Assembly: GCF_032884065.1 (NCBI RefSeq)
Contig: NC_088864.1
Location: forward strand, 18,294,409 to 18,358,408
From: Artemia franciscana
Taxonomy: Eukaryota > Arthropoda > Branchiopoda > Anostraca > Artemiidae
Reading direction: 5' to 3'
Length of the DNA: 64,000 nucleotides
Positions 19,891-30,002 of this stretch are shown here, in pieces. The translations under genes were made by a program, and so were the position numbers. Position 1 is the first letter of the stretch. Each line of letters opens with the position of its first letter. The notes under the pieces are model-generated. The model saw only the letters and a list, made by a program, of their open reading frames with translations, was not told the DNA's origin and did not search any database.

Positions 19891-20300
19891 TCCTTATATT
19901 GCAAAATATTTTATTGCAATTTTATATAATTTTATTTTGTTGCAATTCTATTTTTATTAATTATTTAATTTTTTTTAGTTTTTTTTTTTTAGTTTTTAGA
20001 ATTTTTTTTAAAATATATTTTAGTATTTTTTATTATCTTTTTTAATTTTCTTTCCTTTTTGTAGTTTTCTTTTACTTTTCTCTTTTTTATTTTTTTGTTT
20101 TTTTCCTTCTTTTGTTTTCTTTTATTTTTTTCAGTTTTTTTTTCATTTTTTTATAGAACATAGTTTTTTTCACTTTTCAATAGAAGAAACGTTAATTACA
20201 TGCTATAGGCTGCACTAAAAAGTGGCTGTACATCAGTCACAGTAAGTTAATGAAGTTTTTTAAGAATTACTTTTTATGATACCTTGCGATAACCTAATGG
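19885..20300. repeat. Inverted-repeat modules A and B, left side
   Basis: Module A (about 19,890-19,975: CCTTATATTGCAAAATATTT, TTATATAATTTTATTTTGTT, ATTATTTAATTTTTT) and module B (about 20,185-20,300: AACGTTAATTACATGCTAT, GTACATCAGTCAC, ATGATACCTTGCGATAAC) recur as reverse complements at 22,795-22,890 and 22,890-23,035. Both pairs are inverted, but the order is A-B on each side, not mirrored, so this is not a simple terminal-inverted-repeat element. Confidence 0.75.
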
Positions 20301-20356
20301 ATAAGGCCGCGTCTCTTGACCAAAGATTGAGCGGTTCAATCCTACGTGTCGCAAGG
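20282..20356 (+). other. tRNA-Arg-like sequence with Pol III B box
   Basis: A 7-bp acceptor-like pair (CTTGCGA ... TCGCAAG) encloses 59 nt. An A-box-like TAACCTAATGGATAAGGC resembles the D arm of tRNA-Arg, AGATTGAG resembles the variable loop/T-stem junction, and GTTCAATCC fits the B box consensus GWTCRANNC. The anticodon arm does not fold and the T-stem is out of register by two bases, so a working tRNA is unlikely. A tRNA pseudogene or tRNA-derived SINE head is possible. The 5' half also overlaps inverted module B. Confidence 0.35.
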
Positions 20357-20573
20357 CTGAATGTTTTCCAGATTATTGGTGTAGCTTTTAGTAATACTCC
20401 ACCTGCAACGGCACAAATAGCACTACTTGTAAAAATTACTGGAACCATACTTCATTGAATCTTGCATCTAAAGCTATGCGTGAATTAGTGAAAACCTAAC
20501 AAAAACCAAAACTAGTTTTAAAATTTTAGAGTATTTTTCTTAGTCTTCTATCTCGTCTGTTACACTATCTTCT

Positions 20574-21500
20574 AATTAAAAAAAAAACGACAAAAAATTA
20601 AATAAAAAAGATAAAAACTGAAAAAGAAAACACTACAAAGAAAAACTAAAAGAAAATTAAAAAAACTAAAAAATAAAAAAACCTTAAAAAAAGAAACAAT
20701 TAAAAAAAAGAAAAAACTAAAACATAAGAAAACACAATAAAAAGAAAAAAAGAGAAAAAAAGAAAAGAAAAAACATAAAATAGAAAAAAACTAAAAAATA
20801 AAAAAATAAAAAAGCAAAAACTAAAAAAGAAAGAAACTAAAAAAGGAAAAAAACATCCTAAGAATGAAAAATAAAACAGAAAAAACTAAAAAAGAAAAAA
20901 CTAAAAAAAGAAAAAACTAAAACTAGAAAACTAGAGAAAAATTAAAAAAGAAAAAAACTAAATAACGAAAAAAATCAAAAATAAAAACTAAAAAAAGAAA
21001 AAACTAAACAAGAAACAAAAAAAGAAAATCTTAAAAAAAAACTAAAAAAGAATAAAACTAAAAAAAGAAAAACTAAGAAAAAGAAAAAACCAAAAAAGGG
21101 AAAAAATAAATGCTGAAAGAGAAAGCAAAAAAAGAACGTATGTCCAGAAACTACCAGAGCAAAACTAAAAAAGGAAAAACTAACAAAATTGAAAAACTAA
21201 AAAATAAAAAAATAAAAAAATAATAAAAAATAAAGAAATTCAAGAGAAAAAAACTAAAAATAAAAGACAAAATTTAAACAAAAAATAAAAATGAAAAGAA
21301 AAAAAGAAAAAACTAAAACAGAAAAAAACTAAAAAAGGAAAAACTAAAAAAAGAAAAGCTAAGAAAAGAAAAAAAAGAAAAAAACTAAAAAAGAAAAAAC
21401 TAAAACAAAGAAAAAAACTAAAAAAGAATAACTAAAAAAAAAAACTAAAAAAGATTGAAACTAAAAAAGAAAAACTAAAAAAAACTAACAAAAAGGAAAA
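20574..21500. repeat. A-rich (A)nCT(A)nG tract
   Basis: About 900 bp of A runs separated by CT, G and T. The first part (to about 20,993) is duplicated at 26,715-27,110 and the rest is present only here. It leads directly into plus-strand Helitron STPR-like coding text (RERKKEGVSRxYxxN). There is no gene. Confidence 0.8.
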
Positions 21501-22150
21501 AAAATGCTGAGAGAAAGAAAAAAAGAAGGCGTGTCCAGAAGCTACAAGAGAAACGCGAAACCAGGCTTGCGGTTGATAGAGACAGTAAAAAACGAAGGCG
21601 TGTCGAGAATAAAAAAATAAAATAAAAAAAATAAAAAAAAAAATCAAAAGAAAATAAAAAAAATTTAAAAAAAAGATAAAAAGAAAAAAAGAAAAACTAA
21701 AACAGAAAAAACTAAAAAAGTAGAATCCAAAAACAAGAAAAACTAAAAAAAGAAAAACTTATAAAAGAAAAAACTTAAAAAATAAAAAATAAAAAACTAA
21801 AACAATGAAAAGACTAAAAAAGAAAAAAACTAAAAAAGATTGAAACAAAAAAAGAAAAACTTAAAAAAGGAAAAAAATACTGAAAGAGAAAGGAAAAAAG
21901 AAGGCGTGTCCAGGAACTACCAGAGTATTGCGAAACCAGGCTTGTGGCCGATAGAGATAGTAAAAAACGAAGGCGTGTTGAGGAACCACGAGAGCAACGT
22001 GAAACCATACTTGATGCTGAAAGAGAAAATAAAAAAAAGAAGGCATGTCGAGGAGCTAACAGAGCAAAGCGAAACCAGGCTTGCGGCCAACAGAGATAGT
22101 AAAAAAAAGAATGTGTGTCACTGTATTACATTAGCAATGAGTGTATAATC
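21490..22150 (+). pseudogene. STPR-like Helitron N-terminal fragment, plus strand
   Basis: The plus strand carries 69-bp-type units such as AAAAAACGAAGGCGTGTCGA + GGAACCACGAGAGCAACGTG, with protein text like KRRHVEELTEQSETRLAANR + DSKKK (22,040-22,110). A T/A-rich interruption (21,610-21,880) splits it. It is the inverted counterpart of 19,140-19,560. It is absent from segmental-duplication copy 2. Confidence 0.7.
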
Positions 22151-22165
22151 ACCTGGCATTCAAGT

Positions 22166-22450
22166 TCTGCCCTTCCGATGGAATTTATCCCTGCGGATTA
22201 AAATTTGTCCCTATTGCAAGGCCTTGAAATTTAATTGTGAAACAATGGGAATGTGTTTCCGCTCAGGAAAATTCAAGCTGCCTCAACTGGCTGAACAACC
22301 AGAGCCATTGAAAACTTTGCTTACTGGGTATACATCTAAATCGAAGTGTTTTTTTCTTTTTTTATCAAATATCAGGATATATAACTCATGTTTCCAAATG
22401 ACGTCGTTTGGGGCCCAAATCGAAGATTACGGTCATTTCATGCCTACTTT
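22166..22450 (+). pseudogene. Helitron N-terminal fragment, plus strand
   Basis: The 92-codon frame from 22,224 reads MKFNCETMGMCFRSGKFKLP, QLAEQPEPLKTLLTGYTSKS, then NIRIYNSCFQMTSFGAQIED and FMPTFESS. It corresponds to the minus-strand blocks at 18,850-19,125 and keeps the family order [KLPQL - PEPLKTLL - NSCFQMTSFGAQ]. It ends at an A-rich tract. Confidence 0.8.
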
Positions 22451-22794
22451 CGAATCTTCTATAAAAAAGGAAAACAACTTAAAAAAAAGAGACAAAATTT
22501 AAAAAAACTAAAAAAATACTAAAAAAGTTACAAGAATATTAAAAAAAGAAAACACTAAAAAACTTAAAAAACTAAAGAAAATAAAAAAACTAAAAGAAAA
22601 CAAAAAAAAAAAAAAATAAAAAAACTATCTTCTATAAAAAATGAGAAAACTGAAAAAACTAAAAGAAAGCAAAAAAGGAAAAAAACTAAAAAAAAACTAA
22701 AAAAAATAAAAAGAAAAAAAAGTAAAAGAAAACTACTAAAAAGAAAAAAAATTAAAAAAGATAATAAAAAAATCCTAAAATAAATTCAAAAAAA
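22451..22794. repeat. A-rich tract
   Basis: Runs of A broken by CT, G and T follow the plus-strand Helitron fragment, duplicated at 27,420-27,765. No gene. Confidence 0.8.
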
Positions 22795-23035
22795 TTATAA
22801 AAACTAAAAAAATTAAATAATTAATTACAATAAAATTGCAACAAAATAAAATTATATAGAAATTGCAATAAAGTATATGCAATATAAGGAACGTTATCGC
22901 ACTTTATCCGTTACGTTATCGCAAGGTATCATAAAAAGTAATCCTTGTATAACTTCATTAACTTACTTTGACTGATGTACAGCCGCTTTTAATCGAGCAT
23001 ATAGCATGTAATTAACGTTAATTACAAATTACAAA
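22795..23035. repeat. Inverted-repeat modules A' and B', right side
   Basis: Reverse complements of modules A and B at 19,890-20,300. Within B' the words GTTATCGC (22,905, 22,915) are repeated as GTTATCGCACTTTATCCG TTACGTTATCGC, and the tRNA-like part downstream of GGATAA is absent. Confidence 0.75.
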
Positions 23036-24247
23036 ATAAGCAAAATTGTCATTTGTAGCTGTCTCATGAATGGTAACTATTATCCCCTAGACCATTCAGG
23101 ACATCAAAAGACTTTCCTGTGTAATACATCATATACCATTTTGATAACACTTAAAGACAAGAGCACCTTATTATAGAGGAGGTTTTTTGGATCTTTGACC
23201 TAACATATCTGTTATTAGGGGCTAGAGTTCGTTTTTTACTGCAATATGCTAAACAGTTCAGTTAGTATTGGCTAGAATATATGTCAGTTAGCATAGGCTA
23301 GAGTTCGTTCTTTATTACAATCATAATGTTAACAGTGAATATGGTTTATGGTTATAATCTATACGATTATGACGTCATTCACCAAGCTTGTACCCGAAAA
23401 TGCAACTTTTCTTCAAAATTTATTCTATTTCAAACTATTTTATTTTTAATTACAAAAGGTACTAGATGTAGCAATTTCCTTTGAAATGAGCCATTATGCA
23501 GCTTTCTATCATTTCCCAGTACAAAGCCAGTTGAGGATAAAAAAACGGAAAGAAAAAAGATGCCGTATATGCAGAATATCGTAGTTTCAGCCACTTTTCT
23601 TAATTTTCAGGCCAGTGTAATTTCCTTTTAGTTCAAGCCAAGAGACGGTAAAATTTCTGTATAGAGGTTTAGGACAGGGTGGTTCGAATAATGTACTTCT
23701 TGTTTTAATCTGACTCTATTCTTAGGAGTTTTGGGATAATTTAGCTTTTACAATTGGTCGAGATCGACTCTGAATAGGTTGCTAGTTTTCGCTGCAACCC
23801 GGATTACAAGTTTCATTACATTTTATTGTTTGTTTTTACAACTTGTTACTTATGTTTATCGTATTATATCCCAAAATGTTATATTTAATAATAATAATTT
23901 CTATAGTTGATTTAAAGTTGTATACTTTTCCAACAATTTTATAATATGAATATTTGTATTCATAAAAGTTTTGTATAATGTCCTTCCGAAAAATTAGGCG
24001 TGACCTTTGATTAAAAAAAATAATGTTTTGTACTAACTCCAGTGTCAGGTTTATACAGCTTCATGAACTTCGTTAATTTTTTTTTAATTTCTTTCCGATA
24101 AACTGGCAATAATCTTTGCTTAAAAAATACAAATTCCTTTTCTATTTCCCTTCACTGCTAGCTTTATACATTTTCATTAATTTACTTAATGCATAACCTT
24201 TACAGGTAGTAACACTATTATGAGACATTTTAACCTTGAAAAAACCT
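23036..24247. other. Unassigned DNA inside the duplication
   Basis: About 1.2 kb without a supported gene, present again at 27,990-29,201. It contains two partial copies of GGCTAGAGTTCGTT(C/T)TTTA (23,220 and 23,276) and a TGACGTCA at 23,370. No motif identifies it. Confidence 0.6.
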
Positions 24248-24994
24248 GCAATATAGGTCACTCCCAAAATTACTTAGGCCAACCAATAAGTTGATAAGAA
24301 AAGATTGCATGCTTCATAATTTCTAGCATCGGACATAAAAGAGAAGAAGTTGGAAAAATTGTATTCTCTCAGCGTTTTACCAAAAATATGACCTGGGAAA
24401 ATATCCATTTGAGAAAAAAGCTTCTTGAAGAAAATTTCATATAGTTGAGAATTGAAATGTTTTGACTATCGTATGAAGGAGGAAAATTATGCTAAGGATT
24501 CGTTTAAACAGTAAAAAAAAAAAACAAAAAAAAACGGGAAAATATCTTATATCTCTAACAAGCAATAATTGTATATATATTTTTTTCAAACATGGCACTG
24601 CATTTTTTTTTATGGAAATTGGCATAATATCATTTTTCGGTGTAAAAAACGATCTAGATAAGTCACGACTTAGAGAAAATTGGACGAGCATCCTTAATAT
24701 TTTTTCTTTCTTAAATCTTCTGCGAGACCCAGTAACTGTAAAACTGTTGACAGCTCAAAAAGGGTGAGTGAACACCAATCACTTCATTACTATTCTTAAA
24801 CAGTCAGTCAGTGTTATGTTGACCTGTATTTGAGCTCCTATTTGTAGGTCAATTGAAACTTCCAGGTTGTCAGAACAGGTAAACTGAACATTAAGAGTGG
24901 TCTTAGCAAGATATTAAATGAAAAAGACAAGTTTTTCCAACTGAAAGTAGGGAGCAACATTGAAAATTAAAATGTATGTGAGGATAGTTTTTTG
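24248..24994. other. Unassigned spacer between duplication copies
   Basis: About 750 bp of A/T-rich DNA. A 92-codon plus frame (24,489-24,767) starts in an A-rich stretch with lysines and shows no domain I recognise. A 25-30 bp T-rich stretch lies at 24,580-24,612. I would not annotate a gene. Confidence 0.5.
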
Positions 24995-25032
24995 TTTGAT
25001 CTCTGATCTTTTTTAAATATTGCTGGGAAAAA
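24995..25032. repeat. 38-bp direct repeat, left copy
   Basis: The 38 bases from TTTGATCTCTGATC to GCTGGGAAAAA are identical to 29,202-29,239. The pair brackets segmental-duplication copy 2. The word ATTGCTGGGAA is repeated once more immediately inside the left junction (25,033-25,043). Confidence 0.9.
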
Positions 25033-25042
25033 ATTGCTGGGA

Positions 25043-25680
25043 ATGAGTTATGTGTCTTGATGTTTAATAAAAAACGCTTTGATTTAGACTCATCCTCAGT
25101 AAGCAAAGTTTTCAATGGCTCCGGTGGTGCAGCCAGTTGAGGAAGCTTAACTTTTCCTGAGGCGCAACACATTCACCATTAAATTTCAAGGCCTTGCAAT
25201 AGGGAAAAATTTCAGATAAAGTTCCGATTTGAATATTTTGACTCAAGGTATAATCATCGGAAGGGCAGTACTTGAATTCTGGCAATTACACACACAATAC
25301 TTTTGTAATACAGCGACACGCCTTCTTTTTTACTATCTCTGTCAGCCTGATGTCACAGGCCTGGTGTCACGTCGTTCTTGTACTTCCTCGACACGCCTTC
25401 ATTTTTTGCTATCTCTATCAGCCGCAAGCATGGTTTCGCGTTGCTCTGGTAGTTCCTTAACACGCCACCGTTTATTACTATCTCTATCAGCCACAAGCTT
25501 GGTTTTGTGTTGCTCTGGTAGGTCCTGGACACGCCTTGTTTTTTTACTTTCTCTTTCATCAGAAAGTCTGGTTACGCGTTGCTCTGGTGATTCCTCAACA
25601 TACCTTCTTTTTTTTACTTTCTCTGTCATCTGCAAATCTCGTTTTGCGTTGCTCTCGTGGTTTCCCGACACGCCTTCGTT
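25043..25680 (-). pseudogene. Helitron N-terminal blocks and STPR-like repeats, copy 2
   Basis: The minus frames include KKRRYVEESPEQRVTRLSDE+RES, KKTRRVQDLPEQHKTKLVAD+RDS and NKRWRVKELPEQRETMLAAD+RDS: three consecutive units of exactly 23 residues at 25,671-25,399. MCCASGKVKLPQLAAPPEPL follows at 25,172. This is the clearest reading of the repeat in the window. The left edge cuts the Helitron coding at the duplication boundary. Confidence 0.8.
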
Positions 25681-26019
25681 AACGTAAATTGGACATTCCT
25701 AATCTGGCCCTTTCTCTTTAAGCAACAAGCCTGGTTTTGCGTTGCTCTGGTGTTTCGTCTGGTTATTCCCTTTTTGGCAACATTGTAGGATAATTTCTCT
25801 TTGACATTAATGACACTTTTTCTTTGAGCAGCAAGCATTCCAAACTTCATCAATTTCTACTAAGCTTCAAGATTTGGTTTTCTATCTTATGGTTTTCGAA
25901 TTGCTTTAATTTACTGTCAAAATATATTGAAATATTTGTGCAATTACCAGTTTTTTACTCTTTAAGCCATTTAATACCATTTAATAAGAGCCTAAGTTAT
26001 GTTTTTGTAAATTACTGAA

Positions 26020-26440
26020 ATAAAAGCTTCCTTATATTGCAAAATATTTTATTGCAATTTTATATAATTTTATTTTGTTGCAATTCTATTTTTATTAATT
26101 ATTTAATTTTTTTTTAGTTTTTATTTTTTAGTTTTTAGAATTTTTTTTAAAATATATTTTAGTATTTTTTATTATCTTTTTTAATTTTCTTTCCTTTTTG
26201 TAGTTTTCTTTTACTTTTCTCTTTTTTGTTTTTTTTGTTTTTTTCCTTCTTTTGTTTTCTTTTATTTTTTTCAGTTTTTTTTTCATTTTTTTATAGAACA
26301 TAGTTTTTTTCACTTTTCAATAGAAGAAACGTTAATTACATGCTATAGGCTGCACTAAAAAGTGGCTGTACATCAGTCACAGTAAGTTAATGAAGTTCTT
26401 TAAGAATTACTTTTTATGATACCTTGCGATAACCTAATGG
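26020..26440. repeat. Modules A and B, copy 2
   Basis: Same as 19,885-20,300, with inverted partners at 27,765-27,990. Confidence 0.75.
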
Positions 26441-26496
26441 ATAAGGCCGCGTCTCTTGACCAAAGATTGAGCGGTTCAATCCTACGTGTCGCAAGG
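26422..26496 (+). other. tRNA-Arg-like sequence, copy 2
   Basis: Identical over the 75 bases to 20,282-20,356, because it lies in the duplicated block. The bases right after it differ (GCTGTGAACG here, GCTGAATG there). Confidence 0.35.
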
Positions 26497-26714
26497 CTGT
26501 GAACGTTTTCCAGATTATTGGTGTAGCTTTTAGTAATACTCCACCTGCAACGGCACAAATAGCACTACTTGTAAAAATTACTGGAACCATACTTCATTGA
26601 ATCTTGCATCTAAAGCTATGCGTGAATTAGTGAAAACCTAACAAAAACCAAAACTAGTTTTAAAATTTTAGAGTATTTTTCTTAGTCTTCTATCTCGTCT
26701 GTTACACTATCTTC

Positions 26715-27111
26715 TAATTAAAAAAAAGATAAAAACTGAAAAAGAAAACACTAAAAAGAAAAACTAAAAGAAAATTAAAAAAACAAAAAAATAAAAAAAA
26801 CCTTAAAAAAAGAAACAATTAAAAAAAAGAAAAAACTAAAACATAAGAAAACACAATAAAAAGAAAAAAAGAGAAAAAAAGAAAAGAAAAAACATAAAAT
26901 AGAAAAAAACTAAAAAATAAAAAAATAAAAAAGCAAAAACTAAAAAAGAAAGAAACTAAAAAAGGAAAAAAACATCCTAAGAATGAAAAATAAAACAGAA
27001 AAAACTAAAAAAGAAAAACTAAAAAAAGAAAAAACTAAAAGTAGAAAACTAGAGAAAAATTAAAAAAGAAAAAAACTAAATAACGAAAAAAATCAAAAAT
27101 AAAAACTAAAA
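26715..27111. repeat. A-rich tract, copy 2
   Basis: Copy of 20,574-20,993, ending at the internal deletion junction. Confidence 0.8.
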
Positions 27112-27420
27112 AGTTCTGCCCTTCCGATGGAATTTATCCCTGCGGATTAAAATTTGTCCCTATTGCAAGGCCTTGAAATTTAATTGTGAAACAATGGGAA
27201 TGTGTTTCCGCTCAGGAAAATTCAAGCTGCCTCAACTGGCTGAACAACCAGAGCCATTGAAAACTTTGCTTACTGGGTATACATCTAAATCGAAGTGTTT
27301 TTTTTTTTTTTTTATCAAATATCAGGATATATAACTCATGTTTCCAAATGACGTCGTTTGGGGCCCAAATCGAAGATTACGGTCATTTCATGCCTACTTT
27401 CGAATTTACACTATCTTCTA
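27112..27420 (+). pseudogene. Helitron N-terminal fragment, plus strand, copy 2
   Basis: Copy of 22,166-22,450 with the same KLPQLAEQPEPLKTLLTGYT text. It carries a longer T run at 27,300-27,313 and a few extra bases near 27,410. It is cut off from any upstream STPR-like array by the deletion. Confidence 0.75.
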
Positions 27421-29201
27421 TAAAAAAGGAAAACAACTTAAAAAAAAGAGACAAAATTTAAAAAAACTAAAAAAATACTAAAAAAGCTACAAGAATATTA
27501 AAAAAAGAAAACACTAAAAAACTTAAAAAACTAAAGAAAATAAAAAAACTAAAAGAAAACAAAAAATAAAAAAATAAAAAAACTATCTTCTATAAAAAAT
27601 GAGAAAACTGAAAAAACTAAAAGAAAGCAAAAAAGGAAAAAAACTAAAAAAAAAACTAAAAAATAAAAAGAAAAAAAAAGTAAAAGAAAACTACTAAAAA
27701 TAAAAAAAAAATAAAAAAGATAATAAAAAAATCCTAAAATAAATTCAAAAAAATTATAAAAACTAAAAAAATTAAATAATTAATTACAATAAAATTGTAA
27801 CAAAATAAAATTATATAGAAATTGCAATAAAGTATATGCAATATAAGGAACGTTATCGCACTTTATCCGTTACGTTATCGCAAGGTATCATAAAAAGTAA
27901 TTCTTGTATAACTTCATTAACTTACTTTGACTGATGTACAGCCGCTTTTAATGCAGCATATAGCATGTAATTAACGTTAATTACAAATTACAAAATAAGC
28001 AAAATTGTCATTTGTAGCTGTCTCATGAATGGTAACTATTATCCCCTAGACCATTCAGGACATCAAAAGACTTTCCTGTGTAATACATCATATACCATTT
28101 TGATAACACTTAAAGACAAGAGCACCTTATTATAGAGGAGGTTTTTTGGATCTTTGACCTAACATATCGGTTATTAGGGGCTAGAGTTCGTTTTTTACTG
28201 CAATATGCTAAACAGTTCAGTTAGTATTGGCTAGAATATATGTCAGTTAGCATAGGCTAGAGTTCGTTCTTTATTACAATCATAATGTTAACAGTGAATA
28301 TGGTTTATGGTTATAATCTATACGATTATGACGTCATTCACCAAGCTTGTACCCGAAAATGCAATTTTTCTTCAAAATTTATTCTATTTCAAACTATTTT
28401 ATTTTTAATTACAAAAGGTACTAGATGTAGCAATTTCCTTTGAAATGAGCCATTATGCAGCTTTCTATCATTTCCCAGTACAAAGCCAATTGAGGATAAA
28501 AAAACGGAAAGAAAAAAGATGCCGTATATGCAGAATATCGTAGTGACAGCCACTTTTCTTAATTTTCAGGCCAGTGTAATTTCCTTTTAGTTCAAGCCAA
28601 GAGACGGTAAAATTTCTGTATAGAGGTTTAGGACAGGGTGGTTCGAATAATGTACTTCTTGTTTTAATCTGACTCTATTCTTAGGAGTTTTGGGATAATT
28701 TAGCTTTTACAATTGGTCGAGATCGACTCTGAATAGGTTGCTAGTTTTCGCTGCAACCCGGATTACAAGTTTCATTACATTTTATTATTTGTTTTTACAA
28801 CTTGTTACTTATGTTTATCGTATTATATCCTAAAATGTTATATTTCATAATAATAATTTCTATAGTTGATTTAAAGTTGTATACTTTTCCAACAATTTTA
28901 TAATATGAATATTTGTAATCATAAAAGTTTTGTATAATGTCCTTCTGAAAAATTAGGCGTGACCTTTGATTAAAAAAAATAATGTTTTGTACTAACTCCA
29001 GTGTCAGGTTTATACAGTTTCATGAACTTCGTTAATTTTTAATTTCTTTCCGATAAACTGGCAATAATCTTTGCTTAAAAAATACAAATTCCTTTTCTAT
29101 TTCCCTTCACTGCTAGCTTTATACATTTTCATTAATTTACTTAATGCATAACCTTTACAGGTAGTAACACTATTATGAGACATTTTAACCTTGAAAAAAC
29201 C
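27421..29201. repeat. A-rich tract, modules A'/B' and unassigned DNA, copy 2
   Basis: Counterpart of 22,451-24,247: A-rich to 27,765, inverted modules to about 27,990, then 1.2 kb with no gene. A few substitutions and a 4-6 base length difference (AATTTTTTTTTAATT versus AATTTTTAATT) separate the copies. Confidence 0.8.
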
Positions 29202-29239
29202 TTTGATCTCTGATCTTTTTTAAATATTGCTGGGAAAAA
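29202..29239. repeat. 38-bp direct repeat, right copy
   Basis: Identical to 24,995-25,032. It is followed by the start of a minus-strand U element. Confidence 0.9.
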
Positions 29240-30002
29240 CGGCACCCCCTTCATTGAGAAATCCCTTCCCCAATAAAAGATTTTTCCAGGGAAACATCCT
29301 CCCACTTAGCCCCCGACATTCCCACCAGAAAAAATCTTCCCTGAAAATGTCTTATGCTTCCCAATTACCAATACTATGTGTAAATGTGGGCAAAGCTTAT
29401 AAATTTCGGCCCTTCCCCCGGGGACTTCGGGGGATTAAGTTATACTTAAAGATATAGTCATTAGAATTTTTTACTATGCTGAACAAAATGGCTATCTCAA
29501 AATTTTAATTGGGTTACTTTGGAAAAAGAAAGCTTGGGAGGTTACCGAGTTGCCCTCCATCTTTTTAGTCACTTAAAAAGGGCACTAGAGCTTTTCTTTC
29601 CGTTTGAACAAGCCCTCTCACAAGAGTCTATGACCCACTGAGTCAATACGATCACCCATGTGAAAAAATTAAATAAACACGCATCTGATCTTTCTTCTGG
29701 CAAAAAATACAAATTTCCACATTTTGTAGATATGGGATTGAAACCTCTACGGCAAGGCTCCCTAATACGCTGAACCTGATGGTGTGGTTTTAGTTAAGAT
29801 TCTAATGGTGTTTCTCCCCTTTTTTTGAAAATAAGGCAAATATCATCAGACTCGTAACTTTGATTAGTAAGAATAAACTTGATGAAACTTTAATATTCGA
29901 AATAAGCACAAAAATCCAATTCTTTCGATGTATCTATGGGTATCAAATTACGTTTTTTGAGTTTCGGTTACTATTGAGCCGGGTTACTCCTTAATTTCAG
30001 TT
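29240..30002 (-). mobile_element. Family U copy, minus, both ends truncated
   Basis: On the minus strand it runs from CGGCTCAATAGTAACC (about 29,985) through the CCAGAAG, TTGGAGGGCA and CCCCGGGG-type landmarks found in all U copies, and ends near 29,240 without the 3' hairpin. The sequence is more diverged than the others. It lies head to head with the next copy. It has no coding capacity. Confidence 0.75.

Larger units (their letters stand above)
18912..24247. repeat. Segmental duplication, copy 1
   Basis: The block starting ATGAGTTATGTGTCTTGATG at 18,912 and ending TTTTAACCTTGAAAAAACC at about 24,247 is repeated at 25,043-29,201 in the same orientation with very few differences. Copy 1 keeps 20,994-22,165, which copy 2 lacks. 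In copy 1 the left edge lies inside continuous Helitron coding sequence, so copy 1 is the source arrangement. Confidence 0.9.
25043..29201. repeat. Segmental duplication, copy 2
   Basis: This is a second copy of 18,912-24,247 lacking the equivalent of 20,994-22,165, so AAAAACTAAAAA joins directly to GTTCTGCCCTTCCGATGG at 27,111. It includes a minus Helitron fragment, STPR-like repeats, modules A/B, the tRNA-like sequence, a plus Helitron fragment, modules A'/B' and the unassigned 1.2 kb. It is bracketed by 38-bp direct repeats. Confidence 0.9.

Noticed and set aside
20282-20356. Functional tRNA-Arg gene
   Set aside because: The acceptor pair and B box are present, but the anticodon arm does not form and the T-stem is out of register, so only a tRNA-like call is kept.
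24489-24767. 92-codon frame as a gene
   Set aside because: Starts in a lysine-coding A run, has no recognisable domain, and overlaps an equally long frame on the other strand.
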